Positions 25,383-33,961 of a DNA stretch of 64,000 nucleotides are shown piece after piece (position 1 is the first letter of the stretch; each line of letters begins with the position of its first letter). The stretch lies in contig NZ_JASHIU010000013.1 in the NCBI RefSeq assembly GCF_030733545.1, positions 22,049 through 86,048 of the forward strand, given 5' to 3'. The translations under genes and the position numbers were made by a program. This DNA is from Oceanicaulis sp. MMSF_3324. GTDB taxonomy: Bacteria; Pseudomonadota; Alphaproteobacteria; Caulobacterales; Maricaulaceae. The notes beneath the pieces were generated by a model. That model was not told the DNA's origin. It saw only the letters and a list, made by a program, of their open reading frames with translations, and searched no databases.

Positions 25383-26240
25383 ATGATCGACATTCCACCC
25401 CCCTTGCAAGCCAAACTCGATGCGGGCGCCACGACCTTGTGCTGGGTCTGGATCCTGACACGCCGGGACGGCATGACATTCGGCTTTACCGACCATGATC
25501 AGGCGCTGAAGATAGAGGGCGTAAGCTGCGAACCTGCTTCAGGATTTTCTGCTGGGGATTTGCGCAGCGAGACAGGCGGGGCGCCCGCGCGCGGCGCCGT
25601 GTTCGGCCAGCTCGACTCCGGCGTCATCACGCGCAGCGCCATCAAGTCCGGCGTCTGGGACGGGGCCGGGCTCGTGCTCTATCGCGTCGACTGGTCCGAT
25701 CCGTCGCTGTTCTGGCGCGCCTTTACGGGCGAGCTCGGGGAAATCCGCCACGGAGAGCAGGGCTTTGAAGCGGAGGTGGCGGGGCTGGGCGCGCGGCTCA
25801 ATCGCACCATCGGGCGCGCCTTCTCGCGTCTGTGTGACGCCGAGCTGGGCGATGCACGCTGTGGCGTGGATCTGGGCTCTGAGGGGCGCTCGGTCGAGGC
25901 CCGTGTCGCTGAAAGGATTACCGCGCGCGCCGTGCGGATCAGCGGAGCGGACAGTCTTGAGGCGCTTGAACTCAAGAACGGGGTTTTGCACTGGCCCGAT
26001 GAGGACTGGGCCGACCAGCGGATCGTTTTGGCGCGCACGGTCGGCAATGACCGGATCGTCGAGCTCGAGGGCGTCCTCCCCGAAGCTGTGGCGCCGGGAC
26101 AGACGGTGCGCCTCAGCCTGGGGTGCGACAAGCGGTTCGAGACCTGTCAGGGCCGTTTCAACAACGCGCTGAACTTTCGCGGTTGCCCGCACATGCCCGG
26201 CAATGACGCGTTGATCCGGCCCGTGAGGACCCGCCAATGA
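25383..26240 (+). CDS. GTA gp13, baseplate hub protein (DUF2163 / BR0599 family)
   Basis: The 285-residue product matches the DUF2163/phage BR0599 family. Signs are MTFGFTDHDQAL near 35, SCEPASGFSAGDLRSETG, a Cys-containing middle (LCDAELGDARCGVDL, about 158) and the C-terminal SLGCDKRFETCQGRFNNALN with FRGCPHMPGND. The six or so cysteines may hold an Fe-S cluster, as reported for related GTA tail hub proteins. A GGAGG ribosome site precedes it directly after the terminator. It overlaps gp14 by 4 bp. Confidence 0.9.
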   Translation: MIDIPPPLQAKLDAGATTLCWVWILTRRDGMTFGFTDHDQALKIEGVSCEPASGFSAGDLRSETGGAPARGAVFGQLDSGVITRSAIKSGVWDGAGLVLYRVDWSDPSLFWRAFTGELGEIRHGEQGFEAEVAGLGARLNRTIGRAFSRLCDAELGDARCGVDLGSEGRSVEARVAERITARAVRISGADSLEALELKNGVLHWPDEDWADQRIVLARTVGNDRIVELEGVLPEAVAPGQTVRLSLGCDKRFETCQGRFNNALNFRGCPHMPGNDALIRPVRTRQ

Positions 26241-26659
26241 GGGCGGCTGCGCTGGCCGAGGCGCAGCGCTGGATCGGCACGCCCTATCACCATCAGATGA
26301 GCGTGGAGGGCGCCGGGTGTGATTGTCTGGGTCTCGTGCGCGGGGTGTGGCGGGCGCTCTACGGACCGGAGCCGGAAGCCCTGCCGCCCTATGCGCCGGA
26401 TTGGTCTGAACGGACATCCATCGACACGCTCAGCGAAGCGGCGGCGCGCTGGCTGGTTCCGCTTGATCTGTCTCAGGTCCAGCCCGGCGATGTGCTGTTG
26501 TTTCGCTATGCGCCGAACGGCTTTGCGCGCCACTGCGCGATCCTGTCAGCGCCGGACCGCATTGTGCACGCCTGGCGCGGGCAGAGCGTGTGCGAGACCG
26601 CGCTGGGGCCGTTCTGGCGTCGCCGGATTTCGGGCGCCTACGCCTTCCCTCACATTTAG
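26237..26659 (+). CDS. GTA gp14, NlpC/P60-type cell-wall peptidase
   Basis: The 140-residue product is an NlpC/P60 endopeptidase of the phage/GTA tail type, which cuts peptide cross-links to let DNA pass the peptidoglycan. The catalytic Cys is in GAGCDCLGLVRGVW (most likely Cys 30), the His in NGFARHCAIL (about 100), and LQPGDVLL-like QPGDVLLFR precedes it. The position between hub (gp13) and the large gp15 is standard. Confidence 0.92.
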   Translation: MRAAALAEAQRWIGTPYHHQMSVEGAGCDCLGLVRGVWRALYGPEPEALPPYAPDWSERTSIDTLSEAAARWLVPLDLSQVQPGDVLLFRYAPNGFARHCAILSAPDRIVHAWRGQSVCETALGPFWRRRISGAYAFPHI

Positions 26660-26671
26660 AGCGAGGACCAT

Positions 26672-29600
26672 ATGGGCCAGCTTCTCCTGACCGCCGCCGG
26701 ACAGGCGGGGGCGTCCTTTCTGCAGGCGGGCGCCTCGACGCTGGTCGGCAATCTGTTTGCACCCGACCGCGAAGGCCCGCGCCTGGACGGTTTGAGCGTT
26801 CAGACCTCCACCGAGGGCGCCTTCGTGCCCATTGTCTATGGCCGCATGCGACTGGCGGGACAGGTAATCTGGATGGGGCCCGTGACCGAGAGCGCACGGA
26901 CATCCGGCGGCGGCAAGGGCGGGCCGGAACTGACCGAGTATCAGTACGCCGCCAGCTTTGCGGTGGCGCTGTGCGAGGGGCCGATTGCGGGCGTAGGGCG
27001 CATCTGGGCGAATGGTGAGATCCTGAGCCATGACGCCGCCGTGATGCGGCTTCACACCGGCGCCGAGGACCAGGCGCCCGACCCGCTGATCGAGGCGGTA
27101 GAGGGGGCTGCGCCCACCTATCGCGGGCTGGCCTATATGGTGTTTGAGGACCTGCCGCTCGATGGCTTTGGCGCGCGCCTGCCCAACTTGAGTTTTGAAG
27201 TGCTGGGCGCCGGGGCGTTGGATTCAGACGAGCCGCAGCTCGAACAGCTGGTGCAGGGCGTGTGCCTGATCCCGGCCTCGGGCGAGTTCGCCTATGCGAC
27301 CGAGCCGGTCTATCGAGAACTGCGTGAAGGCGAGGAGCGGGCCGAGAATGTCCATACCAGCCGCGCCTTCACCAATCTCGATGCGGCGCTCGATGATCTA
27401 GAAGCGCGCTTGCCGAATGTGAGATCGGTGGCGCTGGTGACGAGCTGGTTCGGAACCGATCTGCGCTGTGATCACTGCCAGATCCGGCCCGGCGTGGAGA
27501 CGCGCGAGAAGCTGACCCGTCCGCTGAGCTGGCGTGTGGCGGGGCTGGATCGGGCAAGCGCGCATCTTGTGTCGCAGACAGAGGGCGCGCCGGTCTATGG
27601 CGGCACACCCTCTGACGACACGGTGATCGCGTGCATCCGGGCGCTCAAGCAGCGTGGCTATCAGGTGACGCTCTACCCCTTCATTCTCATGGACATTCCG
27701 GCCGAGACTCTCCCGGGCGACCCCCATGGCGGCGGCTACCAGCCTGCTTATCCCTGGCGGGGGCGGATCAGTTCCAACCCGGCGCCGGGCCAATCGGGCA
27801 GCCCCGATCAGAGCGCAGATGCGACGGCGCAGGTGAACGCCTTCTTTGGCGGCGCGACCGCGACTGACTTCTCTCTGAACGGCGATGAGGTGCAGTATCA
27901 CGGAACAGAGGATTGGGGCTTTGACCGGTTCATCCTGCACCATGCCGCGCTCGCCCAGGCGGCGGGCGGGGTGGAGAGCCTGCTGATCGGGTCTGAAATG
28001 GTGGCGCTCAATCAGGTGCGCTCAGACCGCACAACCTATCCGGCTGTTGCGCGTCTCAAGGCCTTGGCGGGCGAGGTGCGCGCCCTGGTCGGGCCGGGGG
28101 TGAAGCTGTCCTATGCGGCGGACTGGTCTGAATATGCCGGCCATGCGCCAGCGGATGGATCCGGGGACCGATTCTTTCATCTCGACCCGCTCTGGGCGGA
28201 TCCGAACGTGGATTATATCGGGATCGACTGGTACGGCCCGCTGTCGGACTGGCGCGAGGGCGAGGCCCATGCGGACGCTGCTGCGGGATCGATCCATGAC
28301 CGCGCCTATCTGAGCGCGAATGTGGAGGGTGGCGAGGGCGGAGACTGGTATTACGCCAGCGCGGCGGACCGCGCGGCCCAGACCCGCACCCCCATTGTTG
28401 ATGGCGCCCATGGCGAAGACTGGATCTGGGCTTACAAGCGCCTGCCCGATTGGTGGTCGAACTTCCATCATGACCGGGTAGGCGGGGTGCGCGCCAGCAC
28501 GCCCACCGCCTGGACGCCGGGGCTGAAGCCGATCCGGTTGACCGAGCTGGGCTGCCCGGCGGTCGACAAGGGCGCGAACCAGCCCAATGTCTTCCTGGAT
28601 CCCAAAAGCGCTGAAAGCGCGACGCCTTATTTTTCGACGGGCGCACGCGATGACCTGATCCAGCGCCGCTATATCGAAACACTGCTCGACTATTGGGCTC
28701 CGGAGGGCGGGCGTAATCCGGTCTCTGCGGTTTATGGCGGACCGATGCTGGATGTGGCGCGCAGCCATGTCTGGTGCTGGGATGGGCGGCCTTTCCCCGA
28801 ATTCCCGACGCGTGAGGATGTGTGGAGCGATGGCGGCAACTGGCGGCGCGGGCACTGGCTGACAGGGCGCGCGGGACAGTCTGCGCTGGGCGCGGTGGTG
28901 CGCGATGTGGCCCGGCGCGCGGGGCTGGAGCGTCTGGATGTCTCTGCGCTGGACGGCGTCATGGCGGGCTTTGTGATCGACCGCCCGCAACGCGCCCGCG
29001 ATATTATCGCCCGGCTTTCGGGCGTGTTCGGCTTCACCCTGACCGATCAGAGCCGGGGGGTGGTTGGCCTGACGCAGACGCCGCGGCAGGCTCCAACCGC
29101 GCTGAGCCGGGACGCCTTGCCCCAGGGCGAGGATGGATTTGTCCAGACGCGCACACCGCCTGAAATCATCCCGGCCGACGCCCGGATCACCCTGATCTGC
29201 GATGATGGCGATTACGCGCCCGCCGCGGTGCAGGCGCATGGGCTCGACTTTCTGACCCATGGCGTCGTCGCGCTGACAGCGCCCATCCTGGCCGATCGCC
29301 AGCAAGCGCAGGATTGGGCGCGCGAGCTGCTCAATCGCGCCCGGCATGAAGGCGAACATTTGATGCTGGCCCTGCCGCCGTCTCTGGCGCGACTGGAGCC
29401 CGGGGATGCGGTGCAGCCGGAGGGAGAAGCCGTCTGGCGTCTGGATATGCTCGATGGCGGCGCCGTGCGCCAGGCGCATCTGGGACGCATGTCGGATAGT
29501 GCGCCTCCGGTATCCGGTCCTGAGCCCGCATCAGGCCCAACGCCCGCACCGGCGGGTCGGCCCCTGGTGCGCCTGTTGGACCTGCCCCTCGATCCAGAGG

Positions 29601-30466
29601 CTGACGCCTCGAGAAACGGTCTTCTGGCTGCGGCCTGGAGCACGCCCTGGCCGGGCGGGGTTCAGGTCCATGCCGGCGCGGATGAGGCCAGCGCATCAGC
29701 GCGGGTTCGGTTGAGCATTCCGGCCCGGACCGGGGTGCTGCTGGACGCTTTGCCCGCAGGCCCGGAAGGGCGGTGGAGACGGGACGCGGCGCTGCGCATC
29801 CGGCTCAATGAAGGCGCTCTGCAAAGCCGCACGCCGAACGCGGTTCTGGCGGGCGCCAATCGGCTGGCGGTGCAATCCGCTGCGGGCTGGGAGGTGATCG
29901 GGTTTCAGACCGCCCAGCTGGAGCCGGACAAGAGCTGGACGCTGACCGGCCTGCTGCGCAGCTTGGGCGGCTCCGTTGCGGCGGGCGCGCCATCAGGCGC
30001 CAGCCTTGTCATGCTTGATGAGGCCTTGGCCGTAATGCCGGTCAACGAAGTCGAGCGCGGCGCCGCGCTCAGCGTGATTGCACTTCCGGACGGCGCAAGG
30101 CGCAGCGATGGGCGCGCCCGGCGGCTGACGGCGGTCTATGAGGGGCGTGATCTGCGTCCGCTTTCGCCCGTCCATTTCAAGATCAAACAGGAGCCGGACA
30201 GCCTGTCTCTGAGCTGGATCCGGCGCACCCGGATCGGGGGCGATCCCTGGCAGAGCGTGGAGGTTCCGCTCGGCGAAGCGTACGAGGCGTATGAGGTGAC
30301 GCTCAAAGATGGTGATGCGGATGTGATCGGCGTGTGGATGTGTGAGACGCCACGTCTTGATCTGCAACGTTCGGCCTTGCCGACGGACCTGACCGGTCAC
30401 GCCTTTGAAGTCCGTCAGGTGTCGGAGCGTTATGGTCCCGGTCTGGCGTCTGTCTTGCAGATGTGA
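26672..30466 (+). CDS. GTA gp15, large host-recognition/baseplate protein (TIM-barrel-like)
   Basis: At 1264 residues this is the megatron protein of the GTA baseplate, the tail tip that contacts the recipient. It has an N-terminal phage tail region (about 1-250), a TIM-barrel/glycoside hydrolase-like domain (about 265-700, with LIGSEMVALNQVR, DYIGIDWYGPLSDWREG and LTELGCPAVDKGANQPN, the last including an acidic residue in the expected catalytic place), a tail-associated central part, and a C-terminal beta-rich region. It closes the cluster, 12 bp after gp14. It probably binds cell-surface polysaccharide. Confidence 0.93.
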   Translation: MGQLLLTAAGQAGASFLQAGASTLVGNLFAPDREGPRLDGLSVQTSTEGAFVPIVYGRMRLAGQVIWMGPVTESARTSGGGKGGPELTEYQYAASFAVALCEGPIAGVGRIWANGEILSHDAAVMRLHTGAEDQAPDPLIEAVEGAAPTYRGLAYMVFEDLPLDGFGARLPNLSFEVLGAGALDSDEPQLEQLVQGVCLIPASGEFAYATEPVYRELREGEERAENVHTSRAFTNLDAALDDLEARLPNVRSVALVTSWFGTDLRCDHCQIRPGVETREKLTRPLSWRVAGLDRASAHLVSQTEGAPVYGGTPSDDTVIACIRALKQRGYQVTLYPFILMDIPAETLPGDPHGGGYQPAYPWRGRISSNPAPGQSGSPDQSADATAQVNAFFGGATATDFSLNGDEVQYHGTEDWGFDRFILHHAALAQAAGGVESLLIGSEMVALNQVRSDRTTYPAVARLKALAGEVRALVGPGVKLSYAADWSEYAGHAPADGSGDRFFHLDPLWADPNVDYIGIDWYGPLSDWREGEAHADAAAGSIHDRAYLSANVEGGEGGDWYYASAADRAAQTRTPIVDGAHGEDWIWAYKRLPDWWSNFHHDRVGGVRASTPTAWTPGLKPIRLTELGCPAVDKGANQPNVFLDPKSAESATPYFSTGARDDLIQRRYIETLLDYWAPEGGRNPVSAVYGGPMLDVARSHVWCWDGRPFPEFPTREDVWSDGGNWRRGHWLTGRAGQSALGAVVRDVARRAGLERLDVSALDGVMAGFVIDRPQRARDIIARLSGVFGFTLTDQSRGVVGLTQTPRQAPTALSRDALPQGEDGFVQTRTPPEIIPADARITLICDDGDYAPAAVQAHGLDFLTHGVVALTAPILADRQQAQDWARELLNRARHEGEHLMLALPPSLARLEPGDAVQPEGEAVWRLDMLDGGAVRQAHLGRMSDSAPPVSGPEPASGPTPAPAGRPLVRLLDLPLDPEADASRNGLLAAAWSTPWPGGVQVHAGADEASASARVRLSIPARTGVLLDALPAGPEGRWRRDAALRIRLNEGALQSRTPNAVLAGANRLAVQSAAGWEVIGFQTAQLEPDKSWTLTGLLRSLGGSVAAGAPSGASLVMLDEALAVMPVNEVERGAALSVIALPDGARRSDGRARRLTAVYEGRDLRPLSPVHFKIKQEPDSLSLSWIRRTRIGGDPWQSVEVPLGEAYEAYEVTLKDGDADVIGVWMCETPRLDLQRSALPTDLTGHAFEVRQVSERYGPGLASVLQM

Positions 30467-30545
30467 GGCGGAAGGGTCAGATATGCGCCAACCGGGTGCG
30501 CCCTGATGCTCGCCCGACGGGAGATGGACTGCTATCACGACGGCC

Positions 30546-31445
30546 ATGATGACTGACCCTTATGCGATTCTGGGCGTGTCCCGCACAGCGAGCGCCGATG
30601 AGATCCGGCGCGCCTACCGCAAGCTGGCGAAGGCCTTGCACCCTGACGCGCGCCCCAATGACAAGGCGGCGGAGGACAAGTTCAAGCAGGTCACCCAGGC
30701 TTTCAAACTGCTCTCTGATCCGGAACAGCGCGCCCGCTTTGACCAGGGCGAGATTGATGCGCAAGGCCAGGAGCGCCCGGCGTATCATTTCCGGTCACGG
30801 CCTGGCGGTGGTCCGGGCGACCGTGGCCCCAGCGGCAGGTTCGAGGATCTGGGCGATCTGTTTTCAGACCTGTTCACCGATTTTGGCGGCGCCCGCGGTC
30901 GGGGGCAGCCCATGCGCGGCGCCGAGATCAAGGCGCGCCTGACCGTCAGCTTCGAAGACGCCATGCGCGGCGCGAAGAAGCGTGTCAGCCTGCCCAATGG
31001 CAAATCGCTTGAAGTCGGCGTGCCTGCGGGCGTGGAGAGCGGCAAGGTGCTGCGTCTGCGCGGTCAGGGGCATCCCGGTCGCGATGGCGGCCCGGCGGGT
31101 GACGCCCTGATCGAGATCGTGATCAGCGAGCATGCCTGGTTCCGGCGTGAGGGCGACAATATTCGCCTCGATCTGCCGATTTCCCTGAAAGAAGCGCTGT
31201 TCGGCGGCACGGTGCGTGCGCCCACAGTGGATGGCATGGTGGAAGTGCGCGTGCCAGCAGGGGCCAATTCGGGCGCCCAGCTTCGTCTGCGCGGCAAGGG
31301 CGCGCCCAAAAGCGAGGGCGGCCGCGGCGACCAGATCATCCGGCTGGTCATTGATGTGCCGCTGAACGATCCTGATCTTGAAGCGTTTATCGAGGACTGG
31401 ACGCCGCCTCCGGGTTATGATCCGCGTAAGCGTTTCATGTCATGA
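30546..31445 (+). CDS. DnaJ-family co-chaperone, class B (CbpA/DjlA-like C-terminal domain)
   Basis: The 299-residue product has an N-terminal J domain (about 4-70) with the HPD motif at residues 32-34 (LHPDARPND), which stimulates DnaK ATPase, then a Gly/Phe-type linker and a DnaJ C-terminal domain (about 125-285, with SFEDAMRGAKKRVSLPNG, GKVLRLRGQGHPGRDGG). The cysteine-rich zinc repeats of true DnaJ are absent, so it is a CbpA-like class B protein. The second ATG (30549) is an equal start option. It lies 80 bp after GTA gp15. Confidence 0.9.
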   Translation: MMTDPYAILGVSRTASADEIRRAYRKLAKALHPDARPNDKAAEDKFKQVTQAFKLLSDPEQRARFDQGEIDAQGQERPAYHFRSRPGGGPGDRGPSGRFEDLGDLFSDLFTDFGGARGRGQPMRGAEIKARLTVSFEDAMRGAKKRVSLPNGKSLEVGVPAGVESGKVLRLRGQGHPGRDGGPAGDALIEIVISEHAWFRREGDNIRLDLPISLKEALFGGTVRAPTVDGMVEVRVPAGANSGAQLRLRGKGAPKSEGGRGDQIIRLVIDVPLNDPDLEAFIEDWTPPPGYDPRKRFMS

Positions 31446-31477
31446 TGGGTGTCCATCGCGGCGAAACCCTGTCAGCC

Positions 31478-31497
31478 GCGTTCAGCATGCGTTCAGC
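31478..31497 (+). promoter_or_regulatory. Direct repeat GCGTTCAGC with 11-bp period upstream of PepSY/phoPQ-like genes
   Basis: GCGTTCAGC occurs at 31478-31486 and again at 31489-31497, one helical turn apart. A weaker copy (GTCAGC) precedes it at 31471. Tandem half-sites with 11-bp period are the binding geometry of OmpR/PhoP-type regulators. The site is 24 bp upstream of the PepSY gene, which leads into a PhoP/PhoQ-like pair, so autoregulation is the natural guess. Confidence 0.55.
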
Positions 31498-31520
31498 CCG
31501 GATCCGTCATTAAGCCTGTC

Positions 31521-31808
31521 ATGAAACGAATTCTCACTCTTTTCCTGACGTTCGCCTGCGCTGCCGCTCTTGCGGATGCGCCGGCCTACGCCAAGGGCCA
31601 CAAGGATGCGGTCCATGCCGCAGCCCAGTCCATCGTGCCCGTGTCGGTGGCGGTGGCCGCGGTGCGTCGGGCCTATCCCGGTTCGGAAGTGCTTTCGCAC
31701 CGGCTCGTGAATGGTGAGAATCCCTATTACATGATCCGGATTCTGACCCCGGAAGGCCGCCGGCTGGATGTTCGCGTCGATGCGATTTCCGGACGGGTGC
31801 GGCGCTAG
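31521..31808 (+). CDS. PepSY-domain periplasmic protein
   Basis: The 95-residue product has a signal peptide (MKRILTLFLTFACAAALADAPAYA) and a compact PepSY-like domain (VSVAVAAVRRAYPGSEVLSHRLVNGENPYYMIRIL, then GRRLDVRVDAISGRV). PepSY proteins often inhibit proteases or feed back on a neighbouring sensor kinase. It lies 14 bp upstream of a PhoP-like regulator, a common gene order (PepSY-RR-HK), and I chose ATG 31521 because it starts the signal peptide. Confidence 0.8.
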   Translation: MKRILTLFLTFACAAALADAPAYAKGHKDAVHAAAQSIVPVSVAVAAVRRAYPGSEVLSHRLVNGENPYYMIRILTPEGRRLDVRVDAISGRVRR

Positions 31809-31822
31809 CGGAGGACGCTGAC

Positions 31823-32509
31823 ATGCGTGCGCTTATTGTCGAAGACGACCCGGACCTGCGCCGCCAGCTGGCGGATGTGCTGACCCATTCCGGTTATGCC
31901 GTGGATACGGCGGCTGATGGTGAAGATGGTCTGTTCCTGGGCGAAACCGAACCTTATGACGCCATTGTCCTTGATCTGGGCCTGCCCAAGCTGGATGGCG
32001 TAACGGTGCTGGAGCGCTGGCGCGACATGGGCATGTCCGCCCCGGTGTTGATCCTGACGGCGCGAGATCGCTGGAGCGAGAAGGTCGCCGGCTTCGACGC
32101 GGGCGCCGATGATTATCTCACCAAGCCCTTCCACCCCGAGGAATTGCTGGCGCGCCTGCGTGCCCTGACCCGCCGGGCGGCGGGCCATGCCAGCTCGACG
32201 CTGGTGTGCGGCGATCTGAGCCTGGATACCCGTGGCTCACGCGTCTTTCTCAATGACCAGCTGATCAAGCTGACCTCGCACGAATTCCGGATGTTGAGCT
32301 ATCTCATGCATCACCGGGACCGGGTGATTTCGCGCACCGAGCTAGTCGAGCATATCTATGATCAGGATTTCGACCGCGATTCCAACACGATCGAGGTGTT
32401 TGTCGGTCGTCTGCGCAAGAAGATCGGCTCGAACCGGATCGAGACCGTGCGCGGGCTGGGCTACCGCCTGGTCAATCCCGGTGAAACTGAAAGCTCGGCG
32501 GCTGAGTGA
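31823..32509 (+). CDS. OmpR/PhoP-family response regulator
   Basis: The 228-residue regulator has a receiver domain with acidic pocket EDD at residues 7-9, phospho-acceptor Asp 51 (IVLDLGLPKLDG) and the conserved Lys in YLTKPFHPEE, and a C-terminal winged helix (TSHEFRMLSYLMHHRDRVISRTEL, IEVFVGRLRKKIG). It is of the PhoP type. A GTGA overlap joins it to the kinase gene and a PepSY gene precedes it. The likely operator is the GCGTTCAGC direct repeat upstream of the operon. Confidence 0.93.
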   Translation: MRALIVEDDPDLRRQLADVLTHSGYAVDTAADGEDGLFLGETEPYDAIVLDLGLPKLDGVTVLERWRDMGMSAPVLILTARDRWSEKVAGFDAGADDYLTKPFHPEELLARLRALTRRAAGHASSTLVCGDLSLDTRGSRVFLNDQLIKLTSHEFRMLSYLMHHRDRVISRTELVEHIYDQDFDRDSNTIEVFVGRLRKKIGSNRIETVRGLGYRLVNPGETESSAAE

Positions 32510-33906
32510 GTGAGCCGGGCTCATCGCCGCCCCTGGTGAGCCAGGGGTCGATGGTGCGCCGTCTGGTTCTGACGGCGCTGGGCTGGGCGCTCGTGCTACT
32601 GGTGCTGGGCGCCATGTCGCTGACGGCCTTGTTTCGTCAGACGGTGCTGAGTGATCTCGAGGATCGGCTGGCCGGTGTCGCCGATGCGCTGATTGCGCAT
32701 GTGGAGGTCAGTGACGCACTGAACCTGCGCCTTGATGAGGATCTGATTGATCCGCGGTTTTCCCAGACTTTCTCCGGGCGCTACTGGCAGGTCGCGCTGG
32801 CGGGCGCCCGGGATGTGGAGCCGCTGCGCTCGCAATCTCTGGCCGATGCTGTGCTGACGCCGCCCGACAAGGCGGTGGGCGACGCATTGTCGAGCCCGGG
32901 CCGGCCGGTGAGCAGCACCAGCAAGGGCCCGGATGGCGAACCGCTGCGTCTGGTGATCCGGGCGATCCTGATCGAGGGGGTGGAGCACCCCTTGCTGGTG
33001 GTCGCCGCCGAAGATCAACGACCCGCCAATGCGCGGATCCTGCGCTTTGGCCTGGCCTCGGCCGGGTTGTTTTTCCTGTTCACCATTGCGCTCGCGATTG
33101 GTGTTTTTGCGCAGGTTCGCGTGGGCCTGGCCCCGGTCCTGCGCATGGGGCGCGCCGTGGCCGATGTGCGCGATGGTCGCGCCGACCGCGTCAGCGGGAT
33201 TTATCCCGCCGAGCTGATCACGCTGGGCGGTGAGCTCAACAAGTTGCTGGATCACTCCCAGGAAGTCGTTGAGCGCGCCCGCACCCATGTGGGCAATCTG
33301 GCGCATGCCCTGAAAACGCCGCTGACGGTGCTGACCAATGAAGCGCGGGACCAGGAAGGGCCGCTTGCCCGTCAGGTGGACCGGCAGACTCGGTTGATGT
33401 CTGAACAGGTCGAGCACCATTTGCGCCGGGCGCGCGCCGCCGCCCATGCGCGCACGATCGGCGCTCGCACCCCGGTGGAGCGCACGCTCGATGATCTGGG
33501 GCGCACCTTGCAGAAGATCTATGGCCGTCAGGGCATCTCGCTGCATTGGTCCTGTGAGGGGCGAATCCTGTTTCGTGGCGAAAAACAGGACCTTGAAGAG
33601 CTGCTGGGCAATCTGATTGACAACGCCTGCAAATGGGCTGCGAGTGAAGTGACTGTGGAGGCCAGCCTGCGCGACGGGCAGTTATACCTGTGCGTGGAGG
33701 ATGACGGGCCGGGGCTGACTCAGGACCAAAGTCAGGCGGTGCTTGCGCGCGGCGTTCGGCTGGACGAGCAGGCGCCGGGAACCGGGCTGGGGCTGGCCAT
33801 CGTGGTGGACCTGGCGCGCGCCTATGACGGTGCGCTTGAACTGGACCGATCCCAAAGGGGCGGACTTAAAGCGTGTTTGTGGTTGCCCGCGCTTGTGGAA
33901 AGCTGA
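32506..33906 (+). CDS. PhoQ-like membrane sensor histidine kinase
   Basis: The 466-residue kinase has two membrane helices (about 20-45 and 182-208) around a periplasmic sensor, then a HAMP-like segment, HisKA (GNLAHALKTPLTVL, phospho-acceptor His about 267) and HATPase (LLGNLIDNACKWA, with the N-box Asn about 371, and APGTGLGLAIVVDLARAYDG). It is the partner of the upstream PhoP-like regulator. It starts with GTG, overlapping the regulator stop by 4 bp; a second GTG lies 4 bp downstream, out of frame. The stimulus is unknown; PhoQ-type sensors often respond to divalent cations or peptides. Confidence 0.92.
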   Translation: MSEPGSSPPLVSQGSMVRRLVLTALGWALVLLVLGAMSLTALFRQTVLSDLEDRLAGVADALIAHVEVSDALNLRLDEDLIDPRFSQTFSGRYWQVALAGARDVEPLRSQSLADAVLTPPDKAVGDALSSPGRPVSSTSKGPDGEPLRLVIRAILIEGVEHPLLVVAAEDQRPANARILRFGLASAGLFFLFTIALAIGVFAQVRVGLAPVLRMGRAVADVRDGRADRVSGIYPAELITLGGELNKLLDHSQEVVERARTHVGNLAHALKTPLTVLTNEARDQEGPLARQVDRQTRLMSEQVEHHLRRARAAAHARTIGARTPVERTLDDLGRTLQKIYGRQGISLHWSCEGRILFRGEKQDLEELLGNLIDNACKWAASEVTVEASLRDGQLYLCVEDDGPGLTQDQSQAVLARGVRLDEQAPGTGLGLAIVVDLARAYDGALELDRSQRGGLKACLWLPALVES

Positions 33907-33961
33907 CATTAACCGCGTTCAGTTATGTCCTTAGTCCAGTTTTGCTTAACCTGGTGATCCC

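Noticed and set aside
16356..30466. Cluster as an ordinary prophage
   Set aside because: No integrase, repressor, replication, holin or att sites, and the gene order and sizes follow RcGTA.
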